Source: Agrocybe praecox (taxonomy: Eukaryota; Basidiomycota; Agaricomycetes; Agaricales; Agrocybaceae). Taken from it: a DNA stretch of 64,000 nucleotides. The notes under the pieces were generated by a model. That model searched no databases. It was not told the origin of the DNA and saw nothing but the letters and a program-made list of their open reading frames with translations. Positions 43,365-56,500 of the stretch are shown here, piece after piece. The stretch is taken from positions 2,852,001 to 2,916,000 of the forward strand of contig OZ024844.1 of assembly GCA_964017145.1 (NCBI GenBank), in the 5' to 3' direction. Position numbers and translations under genes: made by a program. How positions within the stretch are numbered: the first letter of the stretch is position 1; each line of letters opens with the position of its first letter.

Positions 43365-45299
43365 ATGGACGACGATCTCATTGTAGTAGACGACGACTTT
43401 GATAACGACGACGATGCGGGTGCGGTAGACCCACACGATACACCTTTCTACGGGTCCCGACCGAAAACGTCAGGAATTGGCGCTGGCGGGAGCAGAAGAG
43501 GAGGCATGGCCTCGTCCTCGTCTACAGCAGCAAACACCCGCCTGCGCAGCTCAGGCGGCGGCGGGGGAGGCGGTAGCAGTAGCGGCCTGCACCACGGGGG
43601 GAACAACGCATCTGCCTCTGGGTCCGGCTCGGGGTCTGGTGCTAGAAGCGGCGACCACTCATCGTCTTCCTTAGCCACGGCTAATCACCACCACCATGGC
43701 AGCGGCCCAGGTGGGGCAGCAGCGAACTCTGACGGGCGCACGACACGCTCCTCTGCCATGCGCTCCTCTCGCCATTCCCAGCCCAAGCTCAAGCTAAAAT
43801 TAAGCGAAAAAGCCGCGTCTCAAGCGCCCGGGATGTCGTTCCTAGGCCCGTACGACCGTGAGCTGGACTCGGACGACGAGGATCTGGCGTTCGAGGAGCA
43901 GTTCATTCTGCGGATGCAGCCTGGGGAAGACTGCGATAAGCTGAGGAAGATGGTGCAGAGTAGGGAAGTGGGGAACGATGTTTGGTTCAAGTTCAAAGGT
44001 TCGTTGTTTCGTCGTATGAACGGCATATCTCAGTATATCTCAGTATATGGGGATTTAAACCAACTACACTTTGGTAGATTCTCGACGTGCGATATTCCAT
44101 ATTGGAAATAACACCTACTCTGCCAAACTCGTTGACCTTCCGTGCGTCATCGAGTCGCAAAAGACACTGGACAACAAACAGATGTTCAAAGTCGCCGATA
44201 TATGTCAGGTCAAAATGAATTTTATGCTTCCAGGGGTTACGGGTTGTACTAAATTTTTACTTTTTTCTGCATGTAATACAGATGCTAGTAGTTGATAAGA
44301 AAATCCCAAGCGAAGACCAATTCGCCAAAGATAAAGACAAAGGGTCGTTCAATATTGATGAATTCATCTGGCCGCACGGGCTCACACCGCCTCTACACCA
44401 TGTGCGGAAGCGTCGGTTCAGGAAACGCGTCAATAGGCGGACGATAGAGAGCGTGGAACAGGAAGTAGAGAGGTTATTGGACGAAGATGCTCTAGCCAGC
44501 GAGGTTAAATATGGTGCGTCTTTTCTTCACCGTACGGTTTTCATTTTGTCTACCTCTCTAAATATGATATGATATGACATAGATATACTCGAAAACGTCA
44601 ACCCAGACTTATCAGATTCCGAGTTCATCGAACAAGACGTCCCGCTCGACGCGCCTACACCTGCAGTTTCTGACCTCGGTGATGGCCTAACGCCAGGAGA
44701 CATCGGGGAAGGCGACGAGGATTACGAGCACGAGCACGACGAAGGCGAGGGAGAGGGCGGGGCCGAAGGTGACATCGACGAAGAGCTCGCTGCTGAGCTG
44801 GATCTCGCTCTGGAGAACGAGGACGATGACGAGGCGGACGATGACGACGAGGAAAGTGAGGAAGAGGACGAAAGCGAGGAGGAAGATGAAGACGACGAGG
44901 ATAATCAGGCAAGGCGGTTGTTGAGTGAGGAGATCAGAGATCTGGAGGCGGCGGTGGCGAAGAAGAGGACAGAGATTGCTGCTTCTTCGAATCCTCTCAT
45001 TAGGGTATGTATCCTGTCATATGTGTATGCTATCTTGTTCCTTGCTAACCTCACGGTTCCTTTAGAAACGATTCGAAGATGCTCTCAAGAAGCTTACTTC
45101 TGATCTGGAAATGAAGACGGCTCAGCGGGATGAACTAAAGGAGAGGCAGCGGTTGAAAAAGGAAGGGCTAGCAATGGATGCTGTGGAGGACACCGACGGC
45201 GACAACGTTCACACAAATGGTGTCAATGGCCACGGAGGTGCGCACGATGAGGATGACGGAGATCTCTTCGGGGACGATTCAGAGATGGACATAGCCTAG
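43365..45299 (+). CDS. TAF7: TFIID subunit TAF7
   Basis: Five exons (43365-43998, 44078-44208, 44282-44513, 44583-45004, 45066-45299) give 550 aa. The N-terminus is acidic, then low-complexity Gly/Ser/His (residues about 45-125). The TAF7 core follows: EEQFILRMQPGEDCDKLRKM, RRAIFHIGNNTYSAKLVDLP, VIESQKTLDNKQMFKVADIC and EFIWPHGLTPPLHHVRKRRF. The C-terminal part has a very acidic tract (residues about 385-440) and a charged coiled coil. TAF7 contacts TAF1 in TFIID and restrains its activity until initiation. The Gly/His low-complexity stretch is at the DNA level also a source of long antisense open frames that are not genes. Confidence 0.95.
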
Positions 45300-45432
45300 A
45301 ATGCGATTCATGCATTAATCTCCGCTTTCATGTTGTAACGTTAGCATTTCATGTATACTACACTTTACGTTTCCTTTCATATTCCAAGTGGTTAAGAAAT
45401 GATATTGTCCATTTAGATACATATATTGTGCA

Positions 45433-47936
45433 TTAAATAAGAGACGTAAGTCCAGCCTGCAAAAGCAGAGGTACATATACGATACAGACGAATGGAGCAA
45501 ACCATACGTTGAGGATCTCCCAGTTCCAAATGGCTTGCACCATCGCCGTCTGGCCAAACATAAGCCACCCAAGGGCTATAAATGCATAAGCTGAATACTT
45601 CACCATGCGCGCTGGCAACTCTGATTCTAAAGAAGACGAGGACATCGTAAGGGGTATGCCAAGGAGGATAGTCAGCATTGCAGCAAGGGAGAAGTTGAGC
45701 AGGGTTATAATGGAGATAACGGTCGAGGCAAGGCATAGGTTTAGGGCTTTGAGGATCGTTCTTGTTGGTGCGACATCCCGGCGTATGTATTGTTGCGCAA
45801 TAAGTGGCGAAGCTAGAACAGGAGCTGTTGTGAACAAACTGAATATCGGTGAACACAACGCCTGAGCAAAGGAAGTAGATGTGAGATGCTAAATTCGTAG
45901 AACGATTGATACCGATAAAGTACCTTGTATTGCCTCATGAACAGACGACTGGATATAATTCCAAACAAGATAAGGCCCAACACATGCGTTGCAGCCATGA
46001 TGAGCAGTGCGTTCAGTACAGGCCTCTGACGACGTTTCCATTCAGGTTTTATCGTAGGTTGTACCTCACCTTCCTTCTCGTCCTTTTTCGCAGTATCATC
46101 TTTTATCCAGCCTGCGTCGACCCAGATGCTCAGGCCATGGAACATCATAGCTACACTAACAAGGATGGCGCTTGGCAAGTAAAGCCCTATTTTCAAAAAC
46201 CACGTGGGTTCCTTGAGGACATAAAAGAAGAATGATGCGTGTAGTCGTTCGAGAAGGTTGTTCATCGTACGGAGAGTGGATTCAATCGTCCTGAAAATTT
46301 TCCATGTCAAAATCGTGAAAGGGACTCCACATAATCTAAATCACATACTTTCCAATGGCATGAAATCCATGAGGCCCTGCAGCAGGCACGGCAAACAGAG
46401 TAATAGCATCTATCCTGAACCTGTAAAGAGTATGCAAGTTTTACTACTCCCCATCACTATTATATATTGAAGAACTCACTGATGGAACAAACCGTGCACT
46501 CCACTTCCGTGACCGTCGTACTGATACTTCACATGTCGAATAACATTCCTGGCTTGGTATAGGTACGACTTGATGAAAGGGACGTTATACAGCACCGATG
46601 GAACCCAATCGAACGCTACATCCGCTGCAGAGTCTTCTCTTGGGTCTAAGTGGTCGTACAAGACAACGGGGACACCTCCGGTATATCTAGCGATTCGAAA
46701 TAAGGAATTGAAGAGATCCTGATTGGGTAGACGACCATTTAAACCCTCTGAGCAGATCTGTCTGAGAACAATAATTATCGTGGCGGTATTAACTTTAACT
46801 CACCAAAGAATACACCTAGATGCGAGAAAGAGTGGCCGGGGTAATCGATATTTAAAGCTGTCCATATAACACCGGAGGTCAGTGCCAGAGATTCCGAGGT
46901 CAATCCTGTGGTGTATCAATGCAAGTTCCTTTCGTAGTAGAATAAAGAGCACTACCAGACTGTGGAGACTCATGATAGGCGCCCAGCCATGCTTGCATTC
47001 CATCAAGATATCCGTCGCTCAATACTAGGACTATGTCTTTGCCCCAGTAGGAATAACCTGCAGTAGGTTGAACATACGCGACAATAGATAAAACTCTTAG
47101 AAACGCACGTTTTAAGAATCCAGACAGGGCTAGTACCGTTGAGATTCCACGAATGTTTATAGTTCCAGCTCCTTCGTCTATTCTGCTAAACCAAGAAGCG
47201 CTGATGACCATGGCTTCAGCACCAGAATTGCGCGGGGAGGATATGACGGCATATGCGTTCGTTCCTGTCAAGTTCTAAGCCAGTATGAGATATCAATCAG
47301 GAACGAATTGCAGTGACCATACCGCTGTGCTTGTTTTGAAGTGATAGTTTTGGGTAGATGAAGATATTCCTTGTTTGCTGAATTGCTCCTTGAACCATTC
47401 GGCTCGCCTGGACGCATGCATGAGCAGGATGCCGAAACCAACTATTGACTGATATCCTCACTGCTCGCTCGTATAATTTGCGTCGCGTATTTTCTCAATT
47501 TCTTCAAGAAATACATCCGCAACATGCACATCTCCCCAATTCCATTGCGTATTAACCTGGATATTGGCATTTATTTAATAGCTAGTCACAGAATAAGAGT
47601 ATGAGCCACACCTGACCAGGTTGGAGTGCATTTTCATCGATGTACGTCCCTCTACCAAGTTGTGGTGTCGGTATTAAAACCATCCACAGATATCCCACTA
47701 CGAACAACGTGGCCCTGAAGCACCCATTACGTCTCGATGTCTGTTTGTTGCAAAGAGTAAACGTACTTGATAAAAGTTAAGCGACGCGTTATCAAGTCCA
47801 CTAATTTCATCTTCCTCCGTAACCGTTTCTCTTGCACGTTTCCAGTGGGTCGTACCAGTTGTCTCAGCTTGAGCGCAATCCTTTTCCCTCTTGAGGGTTC
47901 TCGTAGTTCGGGCGCTTGGATGGTTGCATTGTCCAT
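45433..47936 (-). CDS. GAA1: GPI transamidase subunit GAA1
   Basis: Multi-exon gene of about 600 aa starting MDNATIQAPELREP. A cytosolic basic segment and the first membrane helix (TLFVVGYLWMVLIPTPQLGR) are followed by the lumenal domain. The latter has YTSEQRAEWFKEQFSKQGIS, NAYAVISSPRNSGAEAMVIS, YWGKDIVLVLSDGYLDGMQA and VKYQYDGHGSGVHGLFHQ, a peptidase-like (M28-type) fold. Five or more helices follow, including AMMFHGLSIWVDAGWI and NALLIMAATHVLGLILFG. GAA1 belongs to the ER complex that attaches GPI anchors and helps form the amide bond. The intron after YTSE joins cleanly to QRAEWF. It shares 266 bp of promoter with the USP48-like gene. Confidence 0.9.
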
Positions 47937-48202
47937 TTCGGACTCCTTAGGAAGACTTGATAAGTGGAGTCAATATGGAGTAAGTGGTGTTGGTTGTAAT
48001 AGTCAATGCAATCGCAGTGCGTGCTCAACGTAGGCTACTTCAGGATGTAGGAAATGTGGGAAAGTACTATCGCTTAACTAAATGGGTCTATTCTTGATCG
48101 CGTCTTGAAGGGCCGGGACTTTGCTCAACCTTACATTACAACGTACAAGCGCCACAAGTGATTTTTCTCTCCTTTCCTCTGTCTTCAGGCTCCCTTGGAT
48201 AA

Positions 48203-51200
48203 ATGCCACCAAAGCGAAAGAGAACGCCACTTGTGCAGGAAAACGGTGTTCATAAAGTTAAACGGCTTCTATCTGCCAGTGCACCTTGGGGATGGGTAGG
48301 CTCTGAAGTCAAGTGCGCTGAGGATATAAGCCTGGAACACCGTAAATCAACTTGCAACCTTGCCCAGAGGAACAACAATATGCTGTGTGTCAATAAATAC
48401 TGTCGAACTTCAAGCGCAAAGCCCAATACTGCCTCTCTTTCAACTGTAAACGGAGAACTTCAAGATGATATTATTGTTATATCAGACGAGGATGAAGAAT
48501 CCGTGTGCTCAAAAAAAGACTGTCGTATGAATCCGTTCTGTCTCAATCACTTAGGACAAAACAAATGGGAAGACGGTGCGTTAAATAATGTGGTACAACT
48601 CGACCGCTTGAAAGCAGTTGCTTATGTTACGAATGAGACAGATAACATAAAGGACATAGCTTCCGAGCACAACTTGCTAGGGGGAGATCCTACTGCACTC
48701 TCCCGCGATCCCAACCTGCCTGTCGGGTTAAAGGTGATAAATAATGAGAGTATCTTTGTTATCCAATTGTTGATTCTTTGCTAGAACCTCGGTGCTACAT
48801 GCTATGCAAACGCTTCTCTGCAGGTAAGTATTAAGTACCCTGAAACTGCGACAAAAATAATATTCTTAAAGTAATACACATTGTGTAGGTGTGGTACCGT
48901 GATTTGGCCTTTAGAGCGGGTGTGTTTGGTTGTGTTCCTCCGAATGGCGCATCTGAAGAGCGATATAAGGTGGATATGGCTTTCGACATATATTAAAGCA
49001 CTCCTTTAATGTCTCCATTTTTAAGGATTCTCCTATATTCCAACTACAAGTCACATTTTCCGCTCTTCAAGAAGGCAATACATCTTCTTTCAACCCGGAG
49101 AAACTGGTCGAAAGCCTCCAACTTCGCACATCAGAACAGCAGGATGCTCAAGAGTACGTTCGCTGGGTCAAGAAACCAGAAAGGAATAGAATGTGTTTGC
49201 TGATGCTCTTTTTTAAGGTTCTCAAAGCTATTCATGTCTCATCTTGATACGGAATTCAAGAAGCAAACGAATCCTGCCGTACAATCATTAATCAAAGACC
49301 AAGTAAGCATACTTTCATTCTCACTGGTATTTTTCCTACCATTGGTGTAGTTTCAGGGAACTCAAGTCTATGGCACGATCTGCCATACGTGCAAAAATCG
49401 CTCGGAAAGGTCCTCTGACTTCTTGGAAATAGAATTGAGTATGGAGGTATGATGCACCACATTCTTGTTTTACTCTTGGCCTAACCAGTTTCTATAGAAA
49501 AATAGCACACTTGAAGGTCGTCTCGCCGCTTCATTGGCACCCGAGATGCTTACTGGGGACAACAAGTTCGTATAATCATGAAGTCTCGTACAAGCATGGG
49601 AACCGACCCTTTTTTTCTAGGTATTTCTGCTCCCTCTGTGAAAGCTTGCAGGAGGCAACACGTTACACAGAGTTACAACAGCTCCCACCTGTATTGCATC
49701 TCTCATTGCTCCGTTTTGTCTACGACATCTCCACAATGGAACGCAAGAAATCGAAGCACTCAATGACATTCCCACTCACGCTCGACATGAAACGATTTAT
49801 CGGGCCAGTGACTACCCAGGGAACTGGTGCATCCCAAGATTCAGAAGACATGATATACGAATTACGTGGGATTCTTCTGCACAAAGGCGCAAGTGCATAC
49901 CATGGCCATTATGAAGCTCAAGTACACGATGCCGAGTATGTTCTTCCACGCATCGCCGGTTGTCCAACGCTCAGCCTTCTTAATGTTTGTCAGATACGGA
50001 GCTTGGTTCCAATTCAACGACGAGACAGTCACGCGCATCAAGACGCTGGGTGACAAACCCCCTCCAAAGAAACAAGAAGTTACGGAGATATTTGACGACG
50101 ACGACGATGAACAGTAGGTTTTATTTCCACTTTCATTCTCCTGATCCGTTTATGTATACCCTCTGTGCTACAGACCTGATTCGTCTGAAGTGCGCCAAAA
50201 CAGAGCCAATGCAAGAAAAAGAAAAAGAATCGACGATAGCGACGACGACGACATTGTTGAGTAAGCCATCAGCTCTATATCGCTAGCCATCTATCTGGTC
50301 TCACTTTCAATAAAATCTTCCCAGAATCCCTGGGTTTACCAAACGCGCTTCTACCATGACACCTTCACGTTTGGCAGATAAAAACAAGTAAGATATCACT
50401 TTGGTCATAATTAATACCCAACGAACTGACGTTTTATTACAGTGTGATAACGTCGAAAGATGCATATATGCTGATATATGCGCGAAAGCCACGACAGGAA
50501 TGTGTAACAAATGTAGTGGAAATTTCAGCACTCAAACGATATTCCCGGGAGGCTCCCCAACCTCCCGTACGGGCAAAGGAGATCGTATTAAATATGAATA
50601 AGGCCTACGACAGTGCATGCCAAACATTTTTGGAAAGGTAAAAGGGTGCTTTGAAGACGAATTATACGAACGCCTAATTGAATTATAGGAGTCAGGAAAT
50701 TGAAAAGAAACTAGAGCTCTTGCGGCACAAAGTCAAAGAGGTCTATTCAACCTGGACGTCTCGTAGTCCTAATGTGCGTCCATGACTTTCCGAACACACT
50801 TTTTGGTTCCTAACATAGAAATTAATAAGCAGGAGTCTATTGTCGTTAGTCGACAGGCTCTAGAAGACTGGCTATCCCAGAAATGCATAGAAGCCGGTTT
50901 GAAGGACGGTAATTCAGTCACTTCGGACGCGGAAATGATACCGTCGGACTCATCTGTGAATACAACTACGACCCCACTGGTTATATCGTCGTCGCAAATT
51001 GTTTGCGAACATGGACGTCTTGACCCATCAAAAGCGCGAGATATGAAATGCTTGACTCGGGTACGTTCTTTGTGGCATAGTGCATATACTGCAAGGACTG
51101 ATGATATCATCCAGGATAGTTTCAATGCGATTATTGACACAGGATGCACATTTGAACCCATTCTAAAAATGTCAGACCCTTGCGACATTTGTATAGCATC

Positions 51201-52948
51201 CCTATTTCGAGGTAAATGATTCGAAACCGCTCTTAGTTCCTTATCGAAATTCTAAATGATCCTTGTAGAGAAACTTTACGAATATACGCATCCAATCTAC
51301 ACAAGAAAATTCGATGGAGTAGGCACGTGCGAGGAAGATGAAGTTGGCTATTGGATCTCCAAGAAATGGTGTAAAGGTAAGCCTTGAAATCCTGTACATA
51401 AATACTTGTTGTAACAATAACGTTATCTGGCATTTTAGATTGGAAACTGGTCAAACCCCGCATGCACGTCGCCTCGCAAGATGACCCGGCACCCGACTCC
51501 GAAGAATTCTACAGTGACGTTTTTTGCGAGCATGGCGCACTAACCCTCCAGACAACGGGTCGTAAGAAAATAAGGTTTGAAGTAAGTAGTTGCTGTGTTC
51601 AAATCTCACTTCTCTGCTTACAACCGCTGTTGTATAGGCCGTTCATTTGTTGCAAAATTTATTTCCAGATTGGAACCCTCCATCAACCAATACCGAGATG
51701 TGTGCCATATGCGACGCTGAGGTGCATATCTCTAAGGAGGATAAAAAAGAGATGCGTAGGAGGGCAGAAGAGGAGAAGGTGCCTATTTTTTGCTTTCGAC
51801 GGGCATATGTTAATATTGCTTGCATAGGCACGACTAAGATTTATATCACAATCATTGTTAGACTCGTGGACTGATGACTCCGATATGCTTCATTGCGCAA
51901 TATTACCCGCTCAATTCATCAGGGATTGGAAGCGATGGGTCAACAGCCCGTTCGACAACCCAAGACCGGAAGGGGTGGATAATAACCAGTTTCTCTGTCA
52001 ACATGGTCTCCTTCTATTCGATCCAAACTGCCCCAGCGACTTGGAATCTGTTATAAATGTTGTGAAGTTGAGTGAATGGGATACTATACAGTCAATGTGA
52101 GCTCTCTCGACATGGTTCCACTTGATAACCTAATTGCATTCTAGTTATCCTGCCTCGCCTTTGATCGAGTTGACCAGGCGCCCAAGACAAGATGAAAAAG
52201 ATTATGATCATAATATTGCTGTCTGCGATGATTGTAGGACTAGAAGGTAAAGTAATGTTTTTGTTATTGCTGCCATCCGTCACTTATCCGAAATCAGTAA
52301 ACGTGAATGGCAATCGGCAGATATTTTCATTCGATTGGGAGGTCCCGCATCGAGTAAATCGGAAAGCGACAATTTGCAAGACAAGCCCATGCGAACCTAT
52401 TCTCGTTTTAATGGAGCACGCCAGTCTAGACGTCTTCGGCAAATGAAAGAACATGGCGAACGACGGAAGATTACAATATCAAAGGCGACTACTGTAAAAG
52501 ACATCAAGATCATGGTACGTGCCGTCAATAGCGTCATCGTCTATCTGTGTTGTTCTAAATAGATTTATATACTGTCTAGGCGAGCAAGGAGTTCAACGTG
52601 CCGACAATATGTCAGCGCTTATTTTACCAGGGACGTGAACTCCAAGACAACCAAGTAACCGCAGAAAATCTACAAATCCTTGCCGGTGGTGTTATCGATA
52701 TGAAAGAAGCAAACGAAATACTGGAGATTGATTCGGACTCCGACGACAAGCAGGTGAAGAAGCGAGTGGAAGGAGCGGGTTTCGGAGGAACATTGCTGGG
52801 CTCTGCAGACTCTCCGTGGTCGAGTTCACCTGAGCAAACCCCGTTGCCGGTGACAACAAAGGCTCACGAGAAGGCATGTTCCGCCTGCACGTATATAAAC
52901 CAGCTTGATAATTTGCATTGTGAGATGTGCGATACAACCCTCGTATAA
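48203..52948 (+). CDS. USP48-like ubiquitin carboxyl-terminal hydrolase with DUSP, Ubl and C-terminal RanBP2-type finger
   Basis: A long multi-exon gene (first exons 48203-48733 and 48785-48823) of well over 1000 aa. The USP core begins at NLGATCYANASLQVWY (catalytic Cys about 183), with SLQLRTSEQQDAQEF and YGTICHTCKNRSERSSDFLE next, and GASAYHGHYEAQVHD as the catalytic His region. After an acidic insertion (FDDDDDEQ), SKDAYMLIYARK closes the catalytic domain. DUSP-like segments follow (VCEHGRLDPSKARDMKCLTR, FCEHGALTLQTTGRKKIRFE, FLCQHGLLLFDP), then a ubiquitin-like region (FNVPTICQRLFYQGRELQDN). The C-terminus is a RanBP2-type finger, CSACTYINQLDNLHCEMC. The order up to the Ubl matches USP48; the finger appears to be an addition. 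Exact exon borders in 49.2-51.0 kb are approximate. Confidence 0.87.
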
Positions 52949-53597
52949 TCATCTTGCAACAGCATGAAATAGCAACAGGCGGTCAATACAAGTTGTCATA
53001 ACAGAAGGTAGAAATATTTCACACGTTTGCGCAGTATTATGTAGTTAAAAGTAAGTATGATGAAGATACGTCGTCAAACCTATAGTAATGGGTAGTTTAT
53101 TCAGCGGTGAACTGTATCCAATATTGCACGATATTCTCAGACTGATCCAGGGAGGTTATCTATAAATGCAATGACCTTCAAGATACCTAGCTTGATTAAC
53201 CTTTCCCGAGGAAGGTCACAACCCGTCTCACATTCGTGGAGGACAATAGCTTAATTTCCTTCGTTTTGGAATGTTTAGAATGGTGATAAATTTCGTGTAG
53301 ACAGATGAGATACAATTTTGGCGTGAAAGAGTGATATTACAGAAACAAAAAGAAACCTTTGAAGAAGTCCAGAAACCCAAAATCATAAAAGCTCGATGAG
53401 AATAAATGTATCGCGTCGAAAAAAAAAAAGACGCATTGCACACCATTGCCCCTGTCTACGAAAACGACCAGAAGAGAAAAAAAGAAAATCTCTTTCATAA
53501 AAAAGAGCAATTGTCCCGTGGAGCCCAATAACAAGAACATAGAGTTTAGTTGTAAACTGTAACAATAAACCCAAAGAAGAAATTTGCCATAGGTGAC
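52949..53597. other. Convergent intergenic region, 649 bp
   Basis: AT-rich with several A and T runs (53420-53430, 53475-53505). It should hold both 3' UTRs. Open frames here are low-complexity Phe/Leu-rich and are not supported. Confidence 0.5.
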
Positions 53598-56500
53598 CTA
53601 AGTGTATTCTGGGAGAGGTGAGAGATTAGATATAGGAAATGTGGATGTCAGTCTAGATGGGATAGCGGCTGATGGCGAGCCACGAGTGGGAGGTAAAAGA
53701 ACTCCTGGAGGGGGATCAATACTGGCTGTCTGAGATTTGAGAATAGATGTAGCTGCAACGATAATGTCAACTTCATTTGTTGCTGGACCGTTCATTTTAA
53801 CGGCCATGGCGATAGCATCTTGAGTTTTGTCCGTCAATTCACTGACGGAAACGCTTTGCATTGCTACTGTCTCTGTTTGAGGAACAGGTACCCCGCCACT
53901 GGCGTTGGTACGATCTGCGATGACGGTCTTTGCGGCTTGGAGAACCACGTGTTGAGCAGCGACGGCGAGGCGACGGGAGACCCCGTGGCCTTGTCCTGCG
54001 ATAGCTTCGCCATAAGCACTGACCGTAGAATCAAGAACGTGCTTCTGCTTCACGAGATCCTGCAGTTCGCCTTCACCTGGAGAATCAGAGACAATTTGCG
54101 ACGCCGCTTCGTCTGTGACACGTTGTGCAACCTTTTGTAAGACTTGGATAACGCGCGTGTCGTCTTTCCGAGTCATTCGCATATTCATCCTAGAGCAGTA
54201 TTCGATCAATATACGGATATGCAAGGTGTCAACCTTGGCTGCATACCTATGAGGGATCGAGAAAAGTGCCGAGTCGCTCGTGCTTCTTTTAGGAGGTTCA
54301 TCTACTAAGGAAGGACGCCGGGAACGAGAATAAGACCCATTGCCATCCAATGCTGATGGAGGTGCGATGTTGATGGTGAAAGTGTGTGCAACATGGTCAT
54401 CTTGATTATCAAAGGGAAACTAAAGAGCACCTTCCAGTTAGTCTAGAACTCGAAAATAAATAGAGTAACTGACCTTGGCGATGATAGTGACGGTACAGTC
54501 TTGTGCATCGGGAGGAGGTGTGCCAGAAAGTTCCCCGTTTTTCCATGAAAGCCAGGAAGGCAGAGTTGGCGAGCTAAAAGTTACCGGAGTCTTCTTGAAG
54601 GAGAATTGTGGGTGCCATATGTGAGGTTTCCAAGACCACAGCAGTCCGCAATAAGCGACGTTAGGCGGACTGCCAGCCAGCTTTTTGTGGAAAGGCCGGA
54701 AGTCCCATTGTCCTTCCCCGGCCTTTCTTGCTTCGACAATCCATATGTGATTGCCTTTAGATTTGGCTTTTTTGCCATCTTCGTTGAAACGTTGAATGTA
54801 GTGCTGACGCCAAAGATAATTTCGAGCCTATGCGACGAATCGATGTTAGCATATGTAATGTGAAGGATGATTGGACATTGAAAGACCGACCTTCTTCATG
54901 GGAATTTTGTCTTCAGGATACCCCTGTTTTGCCAGCTGGTAAAACGAATTAGGTCAGAAAATAATTTCCGGCGAGATAATTTAAAACAAACTCACTTCAT
55001 CCATAAATGAATTTGTAAAGGCCTGAATCCGGAACTTGAAGGGACGGAAATCGGGAGATTCATCGAGGCGCTGCATCTTTTTGGGCATTAGTGTCTGATG
55101 GATTTGCTCGCCTTTCGAATCAGTTGCATCCACTGGGGGTGATTATTGCTATGAGTTTAAATCCTGTAGACTGAAGAAGAGGCTCACAGTTGGAGCATAG
55201 TTTGTTTAAAAATTCAAAAAATATCCTGTCAACATCAGCGTAGTATTCTGCCGGCAGATCTGATGCAGACGATGGTGTGTGTCTTTCTCCGAAAGCCTAA
55301 TGTCACAGATTATCAGCTAATGTCAGCAAGGAAAACATGCGCTTATCTCACAACGTGGTTATTTGTATGTTTGCCAGCAGATTCTTCCTCGGAATCGGTA
55401 GATTCATCATCGTCTTCGTCATCACTAGGCGGAGATGCAGACGCCATACTTGATTGGAAGATCTTTTTAGACGAATTTACTGGTTCGGAACCCATATACC
55501 AGTTCGACTGACTGCTCTTTCCGGATGATCCTGAAGCTTTGGGAGCATGTCTGGACGCTGATGCAGACTCGCTAGATGATGGACCATATATGTTCCGGAA
55601 GTTTAGACCACTGATGGAACCCGACCGATACATTCTGCCTATTGGGTGACTCATTGTAGAAGCCACGCCATTAGGCGGGACAATGGGTGCTTGGGCCAGG
55701 GGTGGCTGGGAAGGTCCCGGTGGGAAAACCACATTTGGATGGGCTGCGGCAGTTTGAGGTAGGGACAATCCTGTAAGAGGTCCGGGTGCAGGTCCAGCAG
55801 AAAGGGAATGATGGTGCCTTGTGGGGACAACTGGATCTGACCAAGAAGAATGCACTAAGGTTGGGAAGGGAGGTGCAACAACTGGACTAGACAGAGGCAC
55901 AGAGGACAATGTATGAGACTGTGGAGGTATTGAAGTAGTAGGCAAGAACGCGGGGAAAGCGGCGCTGACGGGGTTTTGTTGTTTGAGTGTGCCAAAGGAA
56001 TTTTGGATAGCGAAGGAAGATGGACTCGATGGTCGTGAAGTGGGAGCTGGGACAAGGGGAAGCTGGGATGGCGGAATGACAGGAAAGTTAATAGGAGACA
56101 TTGTCGGTAAATTATAGGACATTCCTGACGAAGGAATAGGCGTAACTTCTTGTATGCTCATAGTCAGTGGCAAGTCTTCTTGAGGCTCCCTTTTCAAAGC
56201 TTTGACAGTTCGGTGCTCCTCGAGTTCCGAGGCGCATCTCTTACGAGATTGGTCAGACACCACAAGATGACCCGTCGTATCGATAAGAGGGGCTTCTAAA
56301 GGTAATGGCGCGACAGCTGGGGCAGGCGGTGGCATAGGTGGCACTTCGGGGATGGCGCTTGGAACTTCTTGAACAGACATGTCCCCAAGCATATCTAGGA
56401 CCTGGATTATACGATCCCTAAGTTCACCGACTTTCGTTGTCTGCTCTGCGCGATGGCAATTTTCAAATGCATCTCCGGCGTCAATTGCAGTAATTGCGAT

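Noticed and set aside
43448..43678. Long Pro/Leu-rich antisense frame in TAF7
   Set aside because: Mirror of the Gly/Ser/His low-complexity coding stretch of TAF7; a codon-composition artefact.
44655..44912. Arg/His/Pro-rich antisense frame opposite the acidic part of TAF7
   Set aside because: Reverse complement of Glu/Asp-rich codons; no independent evidence.
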